Shown: piece after piece, positions 36,503 through 44,429 of the stretch
Layout: every line of letters begins with the position of its first letter
Position numbering within the stretch: the first letter of the stretch is position 1
Source: Burkholderia sp. Ax-1719
GTDB taxonomy: Bacteria; Pseudomonadota; Gammaproteobacteria; Burkholderiales; Burkholderiaceae
DNA: 64,000 nt
Assembly (NCBI RefSeq): GCF_011753055.1
Contig: NZ_VWWJ01000017.1
Coordinates: forward strand, 109,413 to 173,412
Direction of reading: 5' to 3'
Translations under genes and position numbers: made by a program
The notes under the pieces: model-generated
What the model was told of the DNA's origin: nothing
What the model saw: the letters and a program-made list of their open reading frames with translations, nothing else
Databases searched by the model: none

Positions 36503-36506
36503 TAAT
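36501..36506 (+). promoter_or_regulatory. -10 element (TATAAT) of the RND operon
   Basis: Perfect TATAAT. No good -35 hexamer lies 16-18 bases upstream (AAACAT at 36478 is poor). Transcription would start near 36513, giving a leader of about 257 bases. Confidence 0.6.
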
Positions 36507-36585
36507 ACCACCCCACCACCTGGATACCTTGAGAAGTGATGTCCGGTTAATATCCGTCACTGGCCAAGCGGTCGTAGAAACCCCA

Positions 36586-36723
36586 ATGCGCGACGCCCCC
36601 CGCGGTGGCGCGCGAAGAAAGCCCGGATGGATGTTGCTGACCGGTATCGCGCCTTTCCTGAAGTACCGGGTTATCCGTCAGGTATTGCCAGATGCTGGCG
36701 TGCGTCGTCGTCCTCCTCCATGA
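36586..36723 (+). CDS. Candidate leader peptide of the RND operon (small upstream open frame)
   Basis: 45 codons from ATG 36586, or 30 codons from ATG 36631; the frame can also be opened at TTG 36529. No strong ribosome site is present for any of these. The peptide ends Arg-Arg-Arg-Pro-Pro-Pro (codons 36703-36720) and the TGA is 36721-36723. Those codons form the left arm of the terminator-like hairpin, so a ribosome stalled on the Pro-Pro-Pro or Arg-rich end would disrupt it. The peptide has no recognised homologue; its reality rests only on architecture. Confidence 0.4.
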   Translation: MRDAPRGGARRKPGWMLLTGIAPFLKYRVIRQVLPDAGVRRRPPP

Positions 36724-36743
36724 GGACGCCGCACGCTTTTAAT
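36702..36743 (+). terminator. Terminator-like attenuator hairpin in the RND operon leader
   Basis: GTCCTC (36710-36715) pairs with GAGGAC (36722-36727) around a 6-base loop. The stem is extended by C-G, then G-C and C-G after one mismatch, then three more pairs (36702-36704 with 36734-36736) after a small internal loop. TTTTAATT follows. It lies between the promoter and the first structural gene, so it can only act as an attenuator. Confidence 0.55.
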
Positions 36744-36769
36744 TGTCAGTTATAGACAGAGGTCGCTCC

Positions 36770-38053
36770 ATGCGCGTCGAACGGGTTCCATTCCGCCTAA
36801 TCAGCTTCGCGACGGCTGCAGTAGTGCTCGCAGCGTGCGGGCAAAAGCAGTCGGCGCCGCCGCCGCAAACCCCCGAAGTGGGTGTTGTCACCGTCCAGAC
36901 CAGCACCGTGCCGGTCGTCACCGAACTCCCCGGCCGTACCAACGCCTTCCTCGTCGCGCAGGTTCGCGCGCGGGTCGACGGCATCGTGCTGCGCCGCGAG
37001 TTCACCGAAGGCTCGGTCGTGAAGGCCGGTCAGCGCCTGTACAAGATCGATCCGGCGCCGTACATCGCCACGCTCAATAACGCCAAGGCGACGCTCGCCA
37101 AGGCAAAGGCGAATCTCGTCACGCAGAACGCGCTGGTTTCGCGCTACAAGGTGCTCGTCTCGGCCAACGCGGTCAGCAAGCAGGACTACGACAACGCCGT
37201 GGCCGCACAAGGCCAGGCGCAAGCCGATGTCGATGCCGGCAAGGCCGCGGTCGACACTGCCCAGATCAACCTGGGCTACACCGACGTGCTCTCGCCGATC
37301 ACCGGCAAGGTCGGCATTTCGCAGGTCACGCCGGGCGCCTACGTGCAGGCGAGCGCCGCCACGCTGCTCTCGACCGTGCAGCAGATGACGCCGATGTACG
37401 TCGACCTCACGCAGTCGAGCCTCGACGGCCTGCGTCTGCGCCGCGAAGTCGAAGAAGGGCGTCTGAAGACCAACGGCCCCGACGCCGCCAAGGTCTCGCT
37501 GGTGCTCGAAGACGGCCGCACGTACTCGCAGCAGGGCAAGCTCCAGTTCACTGACGTCACGGTCGACCAGACCACCGGCTCGGTGACGATCCGCGCACTG
37601 TTCCCGAATCCGGACAATGTGTTGCTGCCGGGCATGTTCGTGCGCGCGCGCATCGACGAAGGCACCAACGACCACGCGATCCTCGTGCCGCAAGTGGGCG
37701 TCCAGCACGACCAGAAGGGTCAGGCAACGGTGATGGTCGTCAACGCGCAGAACAAGGTCGAACTGCATCCGGTCGTTACGTCCGCGTCGATCGGCCAGGA
37801 CTGGGTCGTGGACAGCGGCCTGAATGCGGGCGACCGCGTGATCGTGCAAGGCACGGAAAAGGTCAAGCCGGGCGCCGAGGTCAAGGCCGTGGACGCCCAT
37901 CTGCCGCCGCCGCCCCCGCCGGGCGCGCCTTCGGCAGACCAGGCGACGGCTTCGGGCTACGCGAACGCAGGCGCGGCATCGGGCGCTTCGGGCGCTGCCG
38001 GCGCTTCGGGCGCCGCTGCTGCATCCGCACCCGCCGCTTCCGCTGCGCAATAA
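36770..38053 (+). CDS. bpeA: RND efflux periplasmic adaptor lipoprotein (BpeA/AcrA-like)
   Basis: Membrane fusion subunit bridging the inner-membrane pump and the outer-membrane channel. 427 residues from ATG 36770, supported by AGAGG at 36758-36762. Signal peptide with lipobox VLAAC near residue 22-26. Domains in order: barrel-sandwich start (VRARVDGIVLRREFTEGSVV), alpha-hairpin coiled coil (NAKATLAKAKANLVTQNALV), second lipoyl half (SPITGKVGISQVTPGAYV), beta barrel and membrane-proximal domain. The C-terminal 50 residues are Ala/Ser/Gly/Pro-rich. First gene of the bpeA-bpeB-oprB type operon. Confidence 0.92.
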   Translation: MRVERVPFRLISFATAAVVLAACGQKQSAPPPQTPEVGVVTVQTSTVPVVTELPGRTNAFLVAQVRARVDGIVLRREFTEGSVVKAGQRLYKIDPAPYIATLNNAKATLAKAKANLVTQNALVSRYKVLVSANAVSKQDYDNAVAAQGQAQADVDAGKAAVDTAQINLGYTDVLSPITGKVGISQVTPGAYVQASAATLLSTVQQMTPMYVDLTQSSLDGLRLRREVEEGRLKTNGPDAAKVSLVLEDGRTYSQQGKLQFTDVTVDQTTGSVTIRALFPNPDNVLLPGMFVRARIDEGTNDHAILVPQVGVQHDQKGQATVMVVNAQNKVELHPVVTSASIGQDWVVDSGLNAGDRVIVQGTEKVKPGAEVKAVDAHLPPPPPPGAPSADQATASGYANAGAASGASGAAGASGAAAASAPAASAAQ

Positions 38054-38068
38054 CAGGGAGCCTGCTTC

Positions 38069-41000
38069 ATGGCAAAGTTCTTTATCGATCGCCCGATTTT
38101 TGCGTGGGTGATCGCCATCATTCTGATGCTGGCGGGTGTGGCGTCGGTGTTCACGCTGCCGGTCGCGCAGTATCCGACCATTGCGCCGCCGTCGATCCAG
38201 ATCAGCGCGACCTACCCGGGCGCGTCGGCGAAGACGGTGGAAGACACGGTCACCCAGGTGATCGAGCAGCAGATGAGCGGTCTCGATCACCTGCTGTATC
38301 TGTCGTCCACGTCCGATGACTCGGGCACGGCCACTATCACGCTGACGTTCGCGGCGGGCACCAACCCGGACATCGCGCAGGTGCAGGTGCAGAACAAGCT
38401 GCAGCTCGCCACGCCGATTCTGCCGCAGGTGGTGCAGCAGCTCGGCATCAAGGTGACGAAGTCGAGCAGCAGCTTCCTGCTGGTGATGGCGTTCGTCTCC
38501 GAAGACGGCAGCATGACCAAGTACGACCTCGCGAACTACGTGGCGTCGAACATCGAAGATCCGGTCAGCCGTATCGACGGTGTGGGTACGGTCACGCTGT
38601 TCGGTTCGCAGTACGCGATGCGCGTCTGGCTCGATCCGAACAAGCTGAACAACTTCAGCCTCACGCCAAGCGACGTGACGGCCGCGATCACCGCACAGAA
38701 CGTGCAGATTGCGGGCGGGCAGCTGGGCGGCACGCCGTCGGTGGCGGGTCAGTCGTTCCAGGCGACCATCACCGAATCGACGCTGCTGCATACGCCTGAA
38801 GAGTTCGGCAACATCCTGCTGAAGGTGAATCAGGACGGCTCGCAGGTGCGCCTGAAGGACGTGGCGCGTATCGGTCTGGGTGGCGAAAACTACAACTTCG
38901 ACACCAAGTACAACGGTGCGCCGACGGCCGGTCTCGGTATTCAGCTGGCAACGGGCGCGAACGCGCTGCAGACCGCCAAGCTGGTGCGCCAGAAGATCGA
39001 CGATCTGTCGAAGTACTTCCCGCACGGTCTGGTCGTGAAGTACCCGTATGACACGACGCCGTTCGTGCGCCTGTCGATCGAGGAAGTGATCAAGACGCTG
39101 CTGGAAGGCATCGTGCTGGTGTTCCTCGTGATGTACCTGTTCCTGCAGAACCTGCGCGCCACGCTGATCCCGACGATCGCCGTGCCGGTGGTGCTGCTGG
39201 GTACGTTCGCGATCATGGCGGCGGTGGGCTTCTCCATCAACACGCTGTCGATGTTCGGTCTCGTGCTGGCCATCGGTCTGCTGGTGGACGATGCGATCGT
39301 GGTGGTGGAAAACGTCGAGCGGGTGATGGTGGAGGAGGGCTTAGGCCCGAAGGAAGCCACCCGCAAGGCCATGGGCCAGATCACCGGCGCACTGGTGGGC
39401 GTGGCGCTGGTGCTGTCGGCGGTGTTCGTGCCGGTGGCGTTCTCGGGCGGTTCGGTCGGCGCCATCTATCGTCAGTTCTCGCTGACGATCGTGGCGGCGA
39501 TGGTGCTGTCCGTGCTCGTCGCGCTGATTCTGACGCCGGCGCTGTGCGCGACCATCCTCAAGCCGATCCCGCAGGGCCATCACGAAGAGAAGAAGGGCTT
39601 CTTCGGCTGGTTCAACCGTACGTTCGACAAGAGCCGCGACAAGTATCACAGCGGCGTGCACCACGTCATCAAGCGTTCGGGCCGCTGGCTCATCATCTAT
39701 CTGGCCGTGATCGTCGCGGTGGGCTTCCTGTTCGTGCGCCTGCCCAAGTCGTTCCTGCCCGATGAAGACCAGGGCACGATGTTCGTGATCGTCCAGACGC
39801 CTTCGGGCTCGACGCAGGAAACCACGGCGCGCACGCTGGCCAACATCCAGAACTATCTGCTCAACGACGAGAAGTCGATCGTCGAGTCGACGTTCACGGT
39901 GAACGGCTTCAGCTTCGCGGGTCGCGGCCAGAACTCGGGTCTCGTGTTCGTGCGTATGCGCGACTACAAGGAACGTCAGCACGCTGACCAGAAGGTCCAG
40001 GCGCTGGTGGGCCGGGTGTTCCAGCACTACGCGGGCTACAAGGACGCGATGGTGATTCCGGTGAATCCGCCTTCGATTCCTGAACTCGGCACGGCCTCGG
40101 GCTTCGACTTCGAACTCCAGGATCGCGGCGGCGTCGGCCACGAAAAGCTGATGGAAGCGCGCAACATGCTGCTCGGCATGTCCGCGAAGGATCCGACGCT
40201 GGCGCTGGTGCGTCCGAACGGCCTGAACGACACGCCGCAGTACCAGATCAACATCGACCGCCAGAAGGCAGAAGCGCTCGGTGTGACGGCGGCATCGGTC
40301 GACCAGACGTTCTCGATCGGCTGGGCGTCGTCGTACGTGAACAACTTCCTCGACGTCGATGGCCGGATCAAGAAGGTCTACGTGATGTCCGACGCGCCGT
40401 TCCGCATGACGCCGAACGACCTGAACACCTGGTACGTGCGCAACACGTCGGGCGGGATGGTGCCGTTCAGCTCGTTCGCGACCGGCCAGTGGACCTACGG
40501 TTCGCCGAAGCTTGAGCGTTACAACGGTATTTCGGCGGTGGAAATCCAGGGTCAGGCGGGTGCGGGCAAGTCGACCGGCCAGGCCATGACGGCGATGGAG
40601 CAGATCGCGGCGAAGCTGCCCGCGGGTATCGGCTACGAGTGGACCGGTCTGTCGTTCCAGGAACGCCAGTCGGGCTCGCAGGCGCCGATCCTCTACGGCA
40701 TCTCGATCCTCGTGGTGTTCCTGTGTCTCGCGGCGCTGTATGAAAGCTGGTCGATTCCGTTCGCGGTCATCATGGTGGTGCCGCTCGGCGTGCTCGGCGC
40801 GCTGCTCGCGGTGACGCTGCGCGGGCTGGAAAACGACGTGTTCTTCCAGGTGGGTCTGTTGACCACCGTGGGTCTGTCGGCGAAAAACGCGATTCTGATC
40901 GTGGAGTTCGCCCGCGACCTGCAGGCGGAAGGCACCATGGGCCCGGTCGAAGCGGCGCTCGAAGCCGCCCGACTGCGTCTGCGCCCGATTCTGATGACCT

Positions 41001-41323
41001 CGCTTGCGTTCATTCTGGGCGTGCTGCCGCTGGCCATCAGTAACGGTGCGGGTTCGGCTTCGCAGCACGCGATCGGTACTGGCGTGATCGGCGGGATGCT
41101 GACCGCGACGTTCCTCGCGATCTTCATGATCCCGATGTTCTTCGTGGTGATCCGCGCGAAGTTCGCCGGCGAGAAGGAAGACCCGGATGTGGCGCTCCAG
41201 CACTACGAAGAGCACCACGCGCACGACCATGACGCCGACAACAACGGCGCTCAGGGTGGTCAAGGCGGCAACGGCGGTGGCTCGAATGGCGGCAACGACG
41301 GCCCGGGCAAGGAAGGACACTGA
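38069..41323 (+). CDS. bpeB: RND multidrug efflux transporter, HAE1 family (BpeB/AcrB-like)
   Basis: Proton-driven inner-membrane drug pump. 1084 residues with twelve membrane segments in two homologous halves and two large periplasmic loops. N-terminus MAKFFIDRPIFAWVIAIILM is characteristic. The proton relay Asp-Asp pair is in LAIGLLVDDAIVVVENVERV (TM4, near residue 405) and the Lys in GLSAKNAILIVEFA (TM10, near 940). GYEWTGLSFQE precedes the second set of membrane segments. It is longer than AcrB (1049) because of a His/Asp/Gly/Asn-rich cytoplasmic tail (from about 1045). It starts 15 bases after the adaptor gene. Confidence 0.94.
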   Translation: MAKFFIDRPIFAWVIAIILMLAGVASVFTLPVAQYPTIAPPSIQISATYPGASAKTVEDTVTQVIEQQMSGLDHLLYLSSTSDDSGTATITLTFAAGTNPDIAQVQVQNKLQLATPILPQVVQQLGIKVTKSSSSFLLVMAFVSEDGSMTKYDLANYVASNIEDPVSRIDGVGTVTLFGSQYAMRVWLDPNKLNNFSLTPSDVTAAITAQNVQIAGGQLGGTPSVAGQSFQATITESTLLHTPEEFGNILLKVNQDGSQVRLKDVARIGLGGENYNFDTKYNGAPTAGLGIQLATGANALQTAKLVRQKIDDLSKYFPHGLVVKYPYDTTPFVRLSIEEVIKTLLEGIVLVFLVMYLFLQNLRATLIPTIAVPVVLLGTFAIMAAVGFSINTLSMFGLVLAIGLLVDDAIVVVENVERVMVEEGLGPKEATRKAMGQITGALVGVALVLSAVFVPVAFSGGSVGAIYRQFSLTIVAAMVLSVLVALILTPALCATILKPIPQGHHEEKKGFFGWFNRTFDKSRDKYHSGVHHVIKRSGRWLIIYLAVIVAVGFLFVRLPKSFLPDEDQGTMFVIVQTPSGSTQETTARTLANIQNYLLNDEKSIVESTFTVNGFSFAGRGQNSGLVFVRMRDYKERQHADQKVQALVGRVFQHYAGYKDAMVIPVNPPSIPELGTASGFDFELQDRGGVGHEKLMEARNMLLGMSAKDPTLALVRPNGLNDTPQYQINIDRQKAEALGVTAASVDQTFSIGWASSYVNNFLDVDGRIKKVYVMSDAPFRMTPNDLNTWYVRNTSGGMVPFSSFATGQWTYGSPKLERYNGISAVEIQGQAGAGKSTGQAMTAMEQIAAKLPAGIGYEWTGLSFQERQSGSQAPILYGISILVVFLCLAALYESWSIPFAVIMVVPLGVLGALLAVTLRGLENDVFFQVGLLTTVGLSAKNAILIVEFARDLQAEGTMGPVEAALEAARLRLRPILMTSLAFILGVLPLAISNGAGSASQHAIGTGVIGGMLTATFLAIFMIPMFFVVIRAKFAGEKEDPDVALQHYEEHHAHDHDADNNGAQGGQGGNGGGSNGGNDGPGKEGH

Positions 41324-41324
41324 G

Positions 41325-42845
41325 ATGCATAAACTATCCGTAATTGCAGGGGCGGCCGCGCTGCTCGCGGGCTGCACGATGGCGCCGTGGTATCACCGTC
41401 CGGACGCGCCGGTTTCGCAGAGCTTCCCGCAAGGCGGCGTCTACGCGACGCAGCCGGCCGCGGAGAACGGCCACAGCGCCAACGGCGCGAACGCCACCGA
41501 GATCGGCTGGCGCGACTTCTTCGTCGATCAGCGTCTGCAGGAGCTGGTCACGATCGCGCTGAAGAACAATCGCGACCTGCGGGTTTCGGTGCTCAACGTC
41601 GAAGCGGCGCGCGCGCAGTATCAGATCACGCGCGCCGATCTGTTCCCCGCCATCAATGGCGTGGGCACGGACACGCGCACACGCGCGCCGCAGGCACTGG
41701 CGTCGAGCTATCCGACCAATCCGTACAGCATCTACAACGTCGGTCTGCAGGCGTCCTGGGAAATCGACTTCTGGGGGCGTATCCGCAGCCTGAAGGACCA
41801 GGCGCTGGCTCAGTACCTGTCCACGGCGCAGGCGCGCAAGGCGGCGGAAATCTCGCTCGTCTCGCAGGTCGCGGACCAGTACCTGACGATGCTCTCCGAC
41901 GACGACCTGCTGAAGGTCACGCAGGAGACGCTGAAGACGGCGCAGGACTCCTTCAACATCACGAAGGCGCAGTTCGACACCGGCACCGGCACCGAACTCG
42001 ATCTGCGTCAGGCGCAGACCGTGGTCGAGAACGCGCAGGCCAACCTGCAGGCGCAACTGCGCGCCCGCGCGCAGGCCGAAAACGCGCTCGTGCTGCTGAT
42101 AGGCGAGCCGCTGCCAGCGGATCTGCCGCAAGGCCTGCCGCTCGACGGCCAGAGCCTGCTCGCCGATATCCCGGCCGGTCTGCCGTCCGACCTGCTCACG
42201 CGGCGTCCGGACATCATGGAAGCCGAGGAAACGCTGCTGGCGGCGAATGCCAACATCGGCGCGGCGCGGGCGGCGTTCTTCCCGAAGATCTCGCTGACGG
42301 CGGCCTTCGGCACTGAAAGCCTGTCGCTTGGCGGGCTCTTCAAGGCGGGCACGGCGGCGTGGAGTTTCGTGCCGCAGGTGACGCTGCCGATCTTCGAGGG
42401 CGGCAAGAACATCGCCAACCTGGAAGTGGCGAACGTGCAGAAGCGCATCGAGATCGCCAACTACGAGAAGGCGATCCAGTCGGCGTTCCGCGAAGTGGCC
42501 GATGGCCTCGCCGCGCGCGGCACCTACGATCAGCAGATCGGGGCGCTGGAGCGCAGCACCTTCGCGAACCAGCGAGGTCTCGATCTGTCGGAACTGCGCT
42601 ACAAGAACGGCGTGGACAGCTATCTGCCGGTGCTCACCGCACAGACCAGCCTGTACACGGCGCAGCAGGCGCTCATCACGGCGCGTCTGGCGCGTCTGAC
42701 CAACCTCGTCGATCTGTATCGCGCGCTCGGCGGCGGCTGGATCGAGCACGCCGGCGAGACCCCGCGTCCGGCCGATGCGCCGGTCGACTACGGCGCGGCC
42801 AGCGCACCGGCGGCGGCTTCAGCGCCGGTTGCGAAGGCAGGCTGA
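41325..42845 (+). CDS. oprB: RND efflux outer-membrane channel lipoprotein (OprB/NodT family)
   Basis: Outer-membrane exit duct of the pump. 506 residues from ATG 41325, one base after the bpeB stop. Signal peptide with lipobox LLAGC near residue 17; MAPWYHRPDAPV and IGWRDFFVDQRLQELVTIAL are typical of the NodT/OprM group. Two repeated OEP domains follow, including LRQAQTVVENAQANL and LTRRPDIMEAEETLLAANAN. The C-terminus is Ala/Pro-rich. A terminator follows 25 bases later, ending the operon. Confidence 0.93.
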   Translation: MHKLSVIAGAAALLAGCTMAPWYHRPDAPVSQSFPQGGVYATQPAAENGHSANGANATEIGWRDFFVDQRLQELVTIALKNNRDLRVSVLNVEAARAQYQITRADLFPAINGVGTDTRTRAPQALASSYPTNPYSIYNVGLQASWEIDFWGRIRSLKDQALAQYLSTAQARKAAEISLVSQVADQYLTMLSDDDLLKVTQETLKTAQDSFNITKAQFDTGTGTELDLRQAQTVVENAQANLQAQLRARAQAENALVLLIGEPLPADLPQGLPLDGQSLLADIPAGLPSDLLTRRPDIMEAEETLLAANANIGAARAAFFPKISLTAAFGTESLSLGGLFKAGTAAWSFVPQVTLPIFEGGKNIANLEVANVQKRIEIANYEKAIQSAFREVADGLAARGTYDQQIGALERSTFANQRGLDLSELRYKNGVDSYLPVLTAQTSLYTAQQALITARLARLTNLVDLYRALGGGWIEHAGETPRPADAPVDYGAASAPAAASAPVAKAG

Positions 42846-42870
42846 GCGGTTCTTCAGCAAGTCTCGAAAC

Positions 42871-42907
42871 AAAAACGCCACGGAGTTTTCTCCGTGGCGT
42901 TTTTTTT
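42871..42907. terminator. Bidirectional terminator after the RND operon
   Basis: A 14 bp stem AAAAACGCCACGGA/TCCGTGGCGTTTTT around GTTTTC, with a T run on each strand's exit side. It separates the efflux operon from the convergent prohibitin-like gene. Confidence 0.92.
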
Positions 42908-42929
42908 ATGCGCTCGCGCTACCAGCGCA

Positions 42930-43790
42930 TCAACGCGCCGCCTGCTGCGGCGAAGCGAAGTTCACGAACGGAATCGCCGCGCCTGACCATTGCTGCGGCA
43001 GATGCCCGTCCCACTTCTTCACCGCCTCAAGCGCCACGTACTCCGAACCACCTTGCTGCTGGATCGCCTGCGCCTGGATGGCGATGGCCTTCGCCTGGCC
43101 TTCGGCTTCCACGATCTTCTGCTGCGCGGTGACCTTCGCGGTTTCGAGCTGCTGCTCGGCGGTCAAACGGTTCTGTCCCGCCACCACCTTTTGGCGCACC
43201 GCATTGGCGAACTGCTCGTCGAAGTGGAAGTTCTGCACGTTGATGTCGCTCACGATGATGCGGTACTTCGCGAGCTTCGCCTGCAACACCTTGACGATGT
43301 CCTGCGAGACCTCCGCGCGCCGCGTGACCAGTTGCTCGGCGGTGTATTGCGAGGTCACGGCCTTGAACGATTCGTACAGCGCCGGCACGATGAATTTCGC
43401 TTCGATATCCGAATCGTTGCCGAAGTTGTTGTAGACGTAAGGCGCGTGATCCGGGTCGTATTCGTAGTTGAGCGTGATGTCTTCGAACACTTCCTGGAGG
43501 TCGGCGGTGCCGCCTTCGGCCTTGGTCGCGGTGGCGCTCTGGAAGCGCACGTTGAAATCCACGACCTGCGCGAGCGGGTTGAGGATATGCAGGCCTTCGG
43601 CGAGCGGCTTGTCCTGCACGTCGCCGAAAATCTTGACGACGCCGCGATGCCCCGCCGGCACCACATGCAGGCTCATGAACAGCAGGAGGAGGACGGCCGC
43701 GATTGCGCCGCCGATCGCCACGGTCTTCGGGTTCGAAGGGAGTTTGAACATGGATGGCAGGCCGGGTTTGGTGTTGCGTCCGTCGCTCAA
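42930..43790 (-). CDS. SPFH/prohibitin-family membrane protein
   Basis: 286-residue membrane-anchored protein. One membrane segment (about residues 24-42, GGAIAAVLLLLFMSLHVVPA) is followed by the SPFH/PHB domain (GHRGVVKIFGDVQDKPLAEG through SDINVQNFHFDEQF) and a coiled-coil region rich in Ala/Glu/Gln (AEQQLETAKVTAQQKIVEAE). Bacterial prohibitin-like proteins often scaffold membrane proteases, as HflK/HflC do. It overlaps the upstream yiaA-type gene by four bases (ATGA), so the pair is translationally coupled. Confidence 0.9.
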   Translation of the reverse strand: MSDGRNTKPGLPSMFKLPSNPKTVAIGGAIAAVLLLLFMSLHVVPAGHRGVVKIFGDVQDKPLAEGLHILNPLAQVVDFNVRFQSATATKAEGGTADLQEVFEDITLNYEYDPDHAPYVYNNFGNDSDIEAKFIVPALYESFKAVTSQYTAEQLVTRRAEVSQDIVKVLQAKLAKYRIIVSDINVQNFHFDEQFANAVRQKVVAGQNRLTAEQQLETAKVTAQQKIVEAEGQAKAIAIQAQAIQQQGGSEYVALEAVKKWDGHLPQQWSGAAIPFVNFASPQQAAR

Positions 43791-44254
43791 TTGGAACCCT
43801 CGGCATCGCGCGGCGGGAAGGCCGTCACATCGGGATTCGGCGCGCTATTCAACGGACGCGCTGCCTGGATATCGCGCGTGTTCTTCTGCACCGTGACCGA
43901 GCCGAACAGCGCGAGCACGAACGACATCGCGTAAAAGCCCTTTTCGCTGAGCGCGAGCGTGGCGTTGAAGAGGCCGACGGCGAGCAGCAGGATCGACAGC
44001 ACCAGCGCAACCCAGCTCAGGAAGTAGTAGATGCCGGTGACGGGCAGACCTTCGGCGCGATCGCGCACGCTCTTTTGCAGCGAGATTGCCGCGTAAAGGC
44101 CAAACACGAGCACGGTGAAGTAATAGCCCTTTTCGTTGAGCTGCATGGTCGCGTTGAACAGGCCGACCAGATAGGCGATAAAGCCCGCGAACAGGGCGGC
44201 CCACGAAGCGGCGATAAAGGCGAAAGAAGGTTGTTGAATTGTGCTGTCGGTCAT
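43787..44254 (-). CDS. YiaA/YiaB family inner-membrane protein
   Basis: 155-residue protein with four membrane segments arranged as two repeats. The repeat words LVGLFNATMQLNEKGYYFTV and AVGLFNATLALSEKGFYAM show an internal duplication, as in YiaA/YiaB proteins, each half ending in a short basic loop (LQKSVRDR and VQKNTRD). ATG 44254 has GGGGGAT upstream on this strand. It is the first gene of a pair with the prohibitin-like gene. The function is unknown. Confidence 0.88.
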   Translation of the reverse strand: MTDSTIQQPSFAFIAASWAALFAGFIAYLVGLFNATMQLNEKGYYFTVLVFGLYAAISLQKSVRDRAEGLPVTGIYYFLSWVALVLSILLLAVGLFNATLALSEKGFYAMSFVLALFGSVTVQKNTRDIQAARPLNSAPNPDVTAFPPRDAEGSN

Positions 44255-44429
44255 CGGAATCCCCCTGTTTTTTGAGTGGCCGTTGCAGTCAAGTAGTCGT
44301 AAGCCACGGAGAGGCCGAATATAGCGCAGGGCGTGAAATCGCAGCTCGACGATGTCTGCAAACAGGTGGCGTTTGAGGGGATTTGACGTAACTTTATGCG
44401 TGATGACTGAATGAAGCATGCACGACGAA

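Larger units (their letters stand above)
36341..36769. other. 429-base divergent region and RND operon leader
   Basis: It holds the tetR promoter side, the AcrR-like operator (36479-36502), a TATAAT (36501-36506) for the efflux operon, and a leader of about 250 bases. The leader has several hairpins: CCGGTA/TACCGG (36641-36669), GCCAG/CTGGC (36687-36699) and a terminator-like stem (36702-36740). A small open frame ends inside the last one. Confidence 0.65.
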
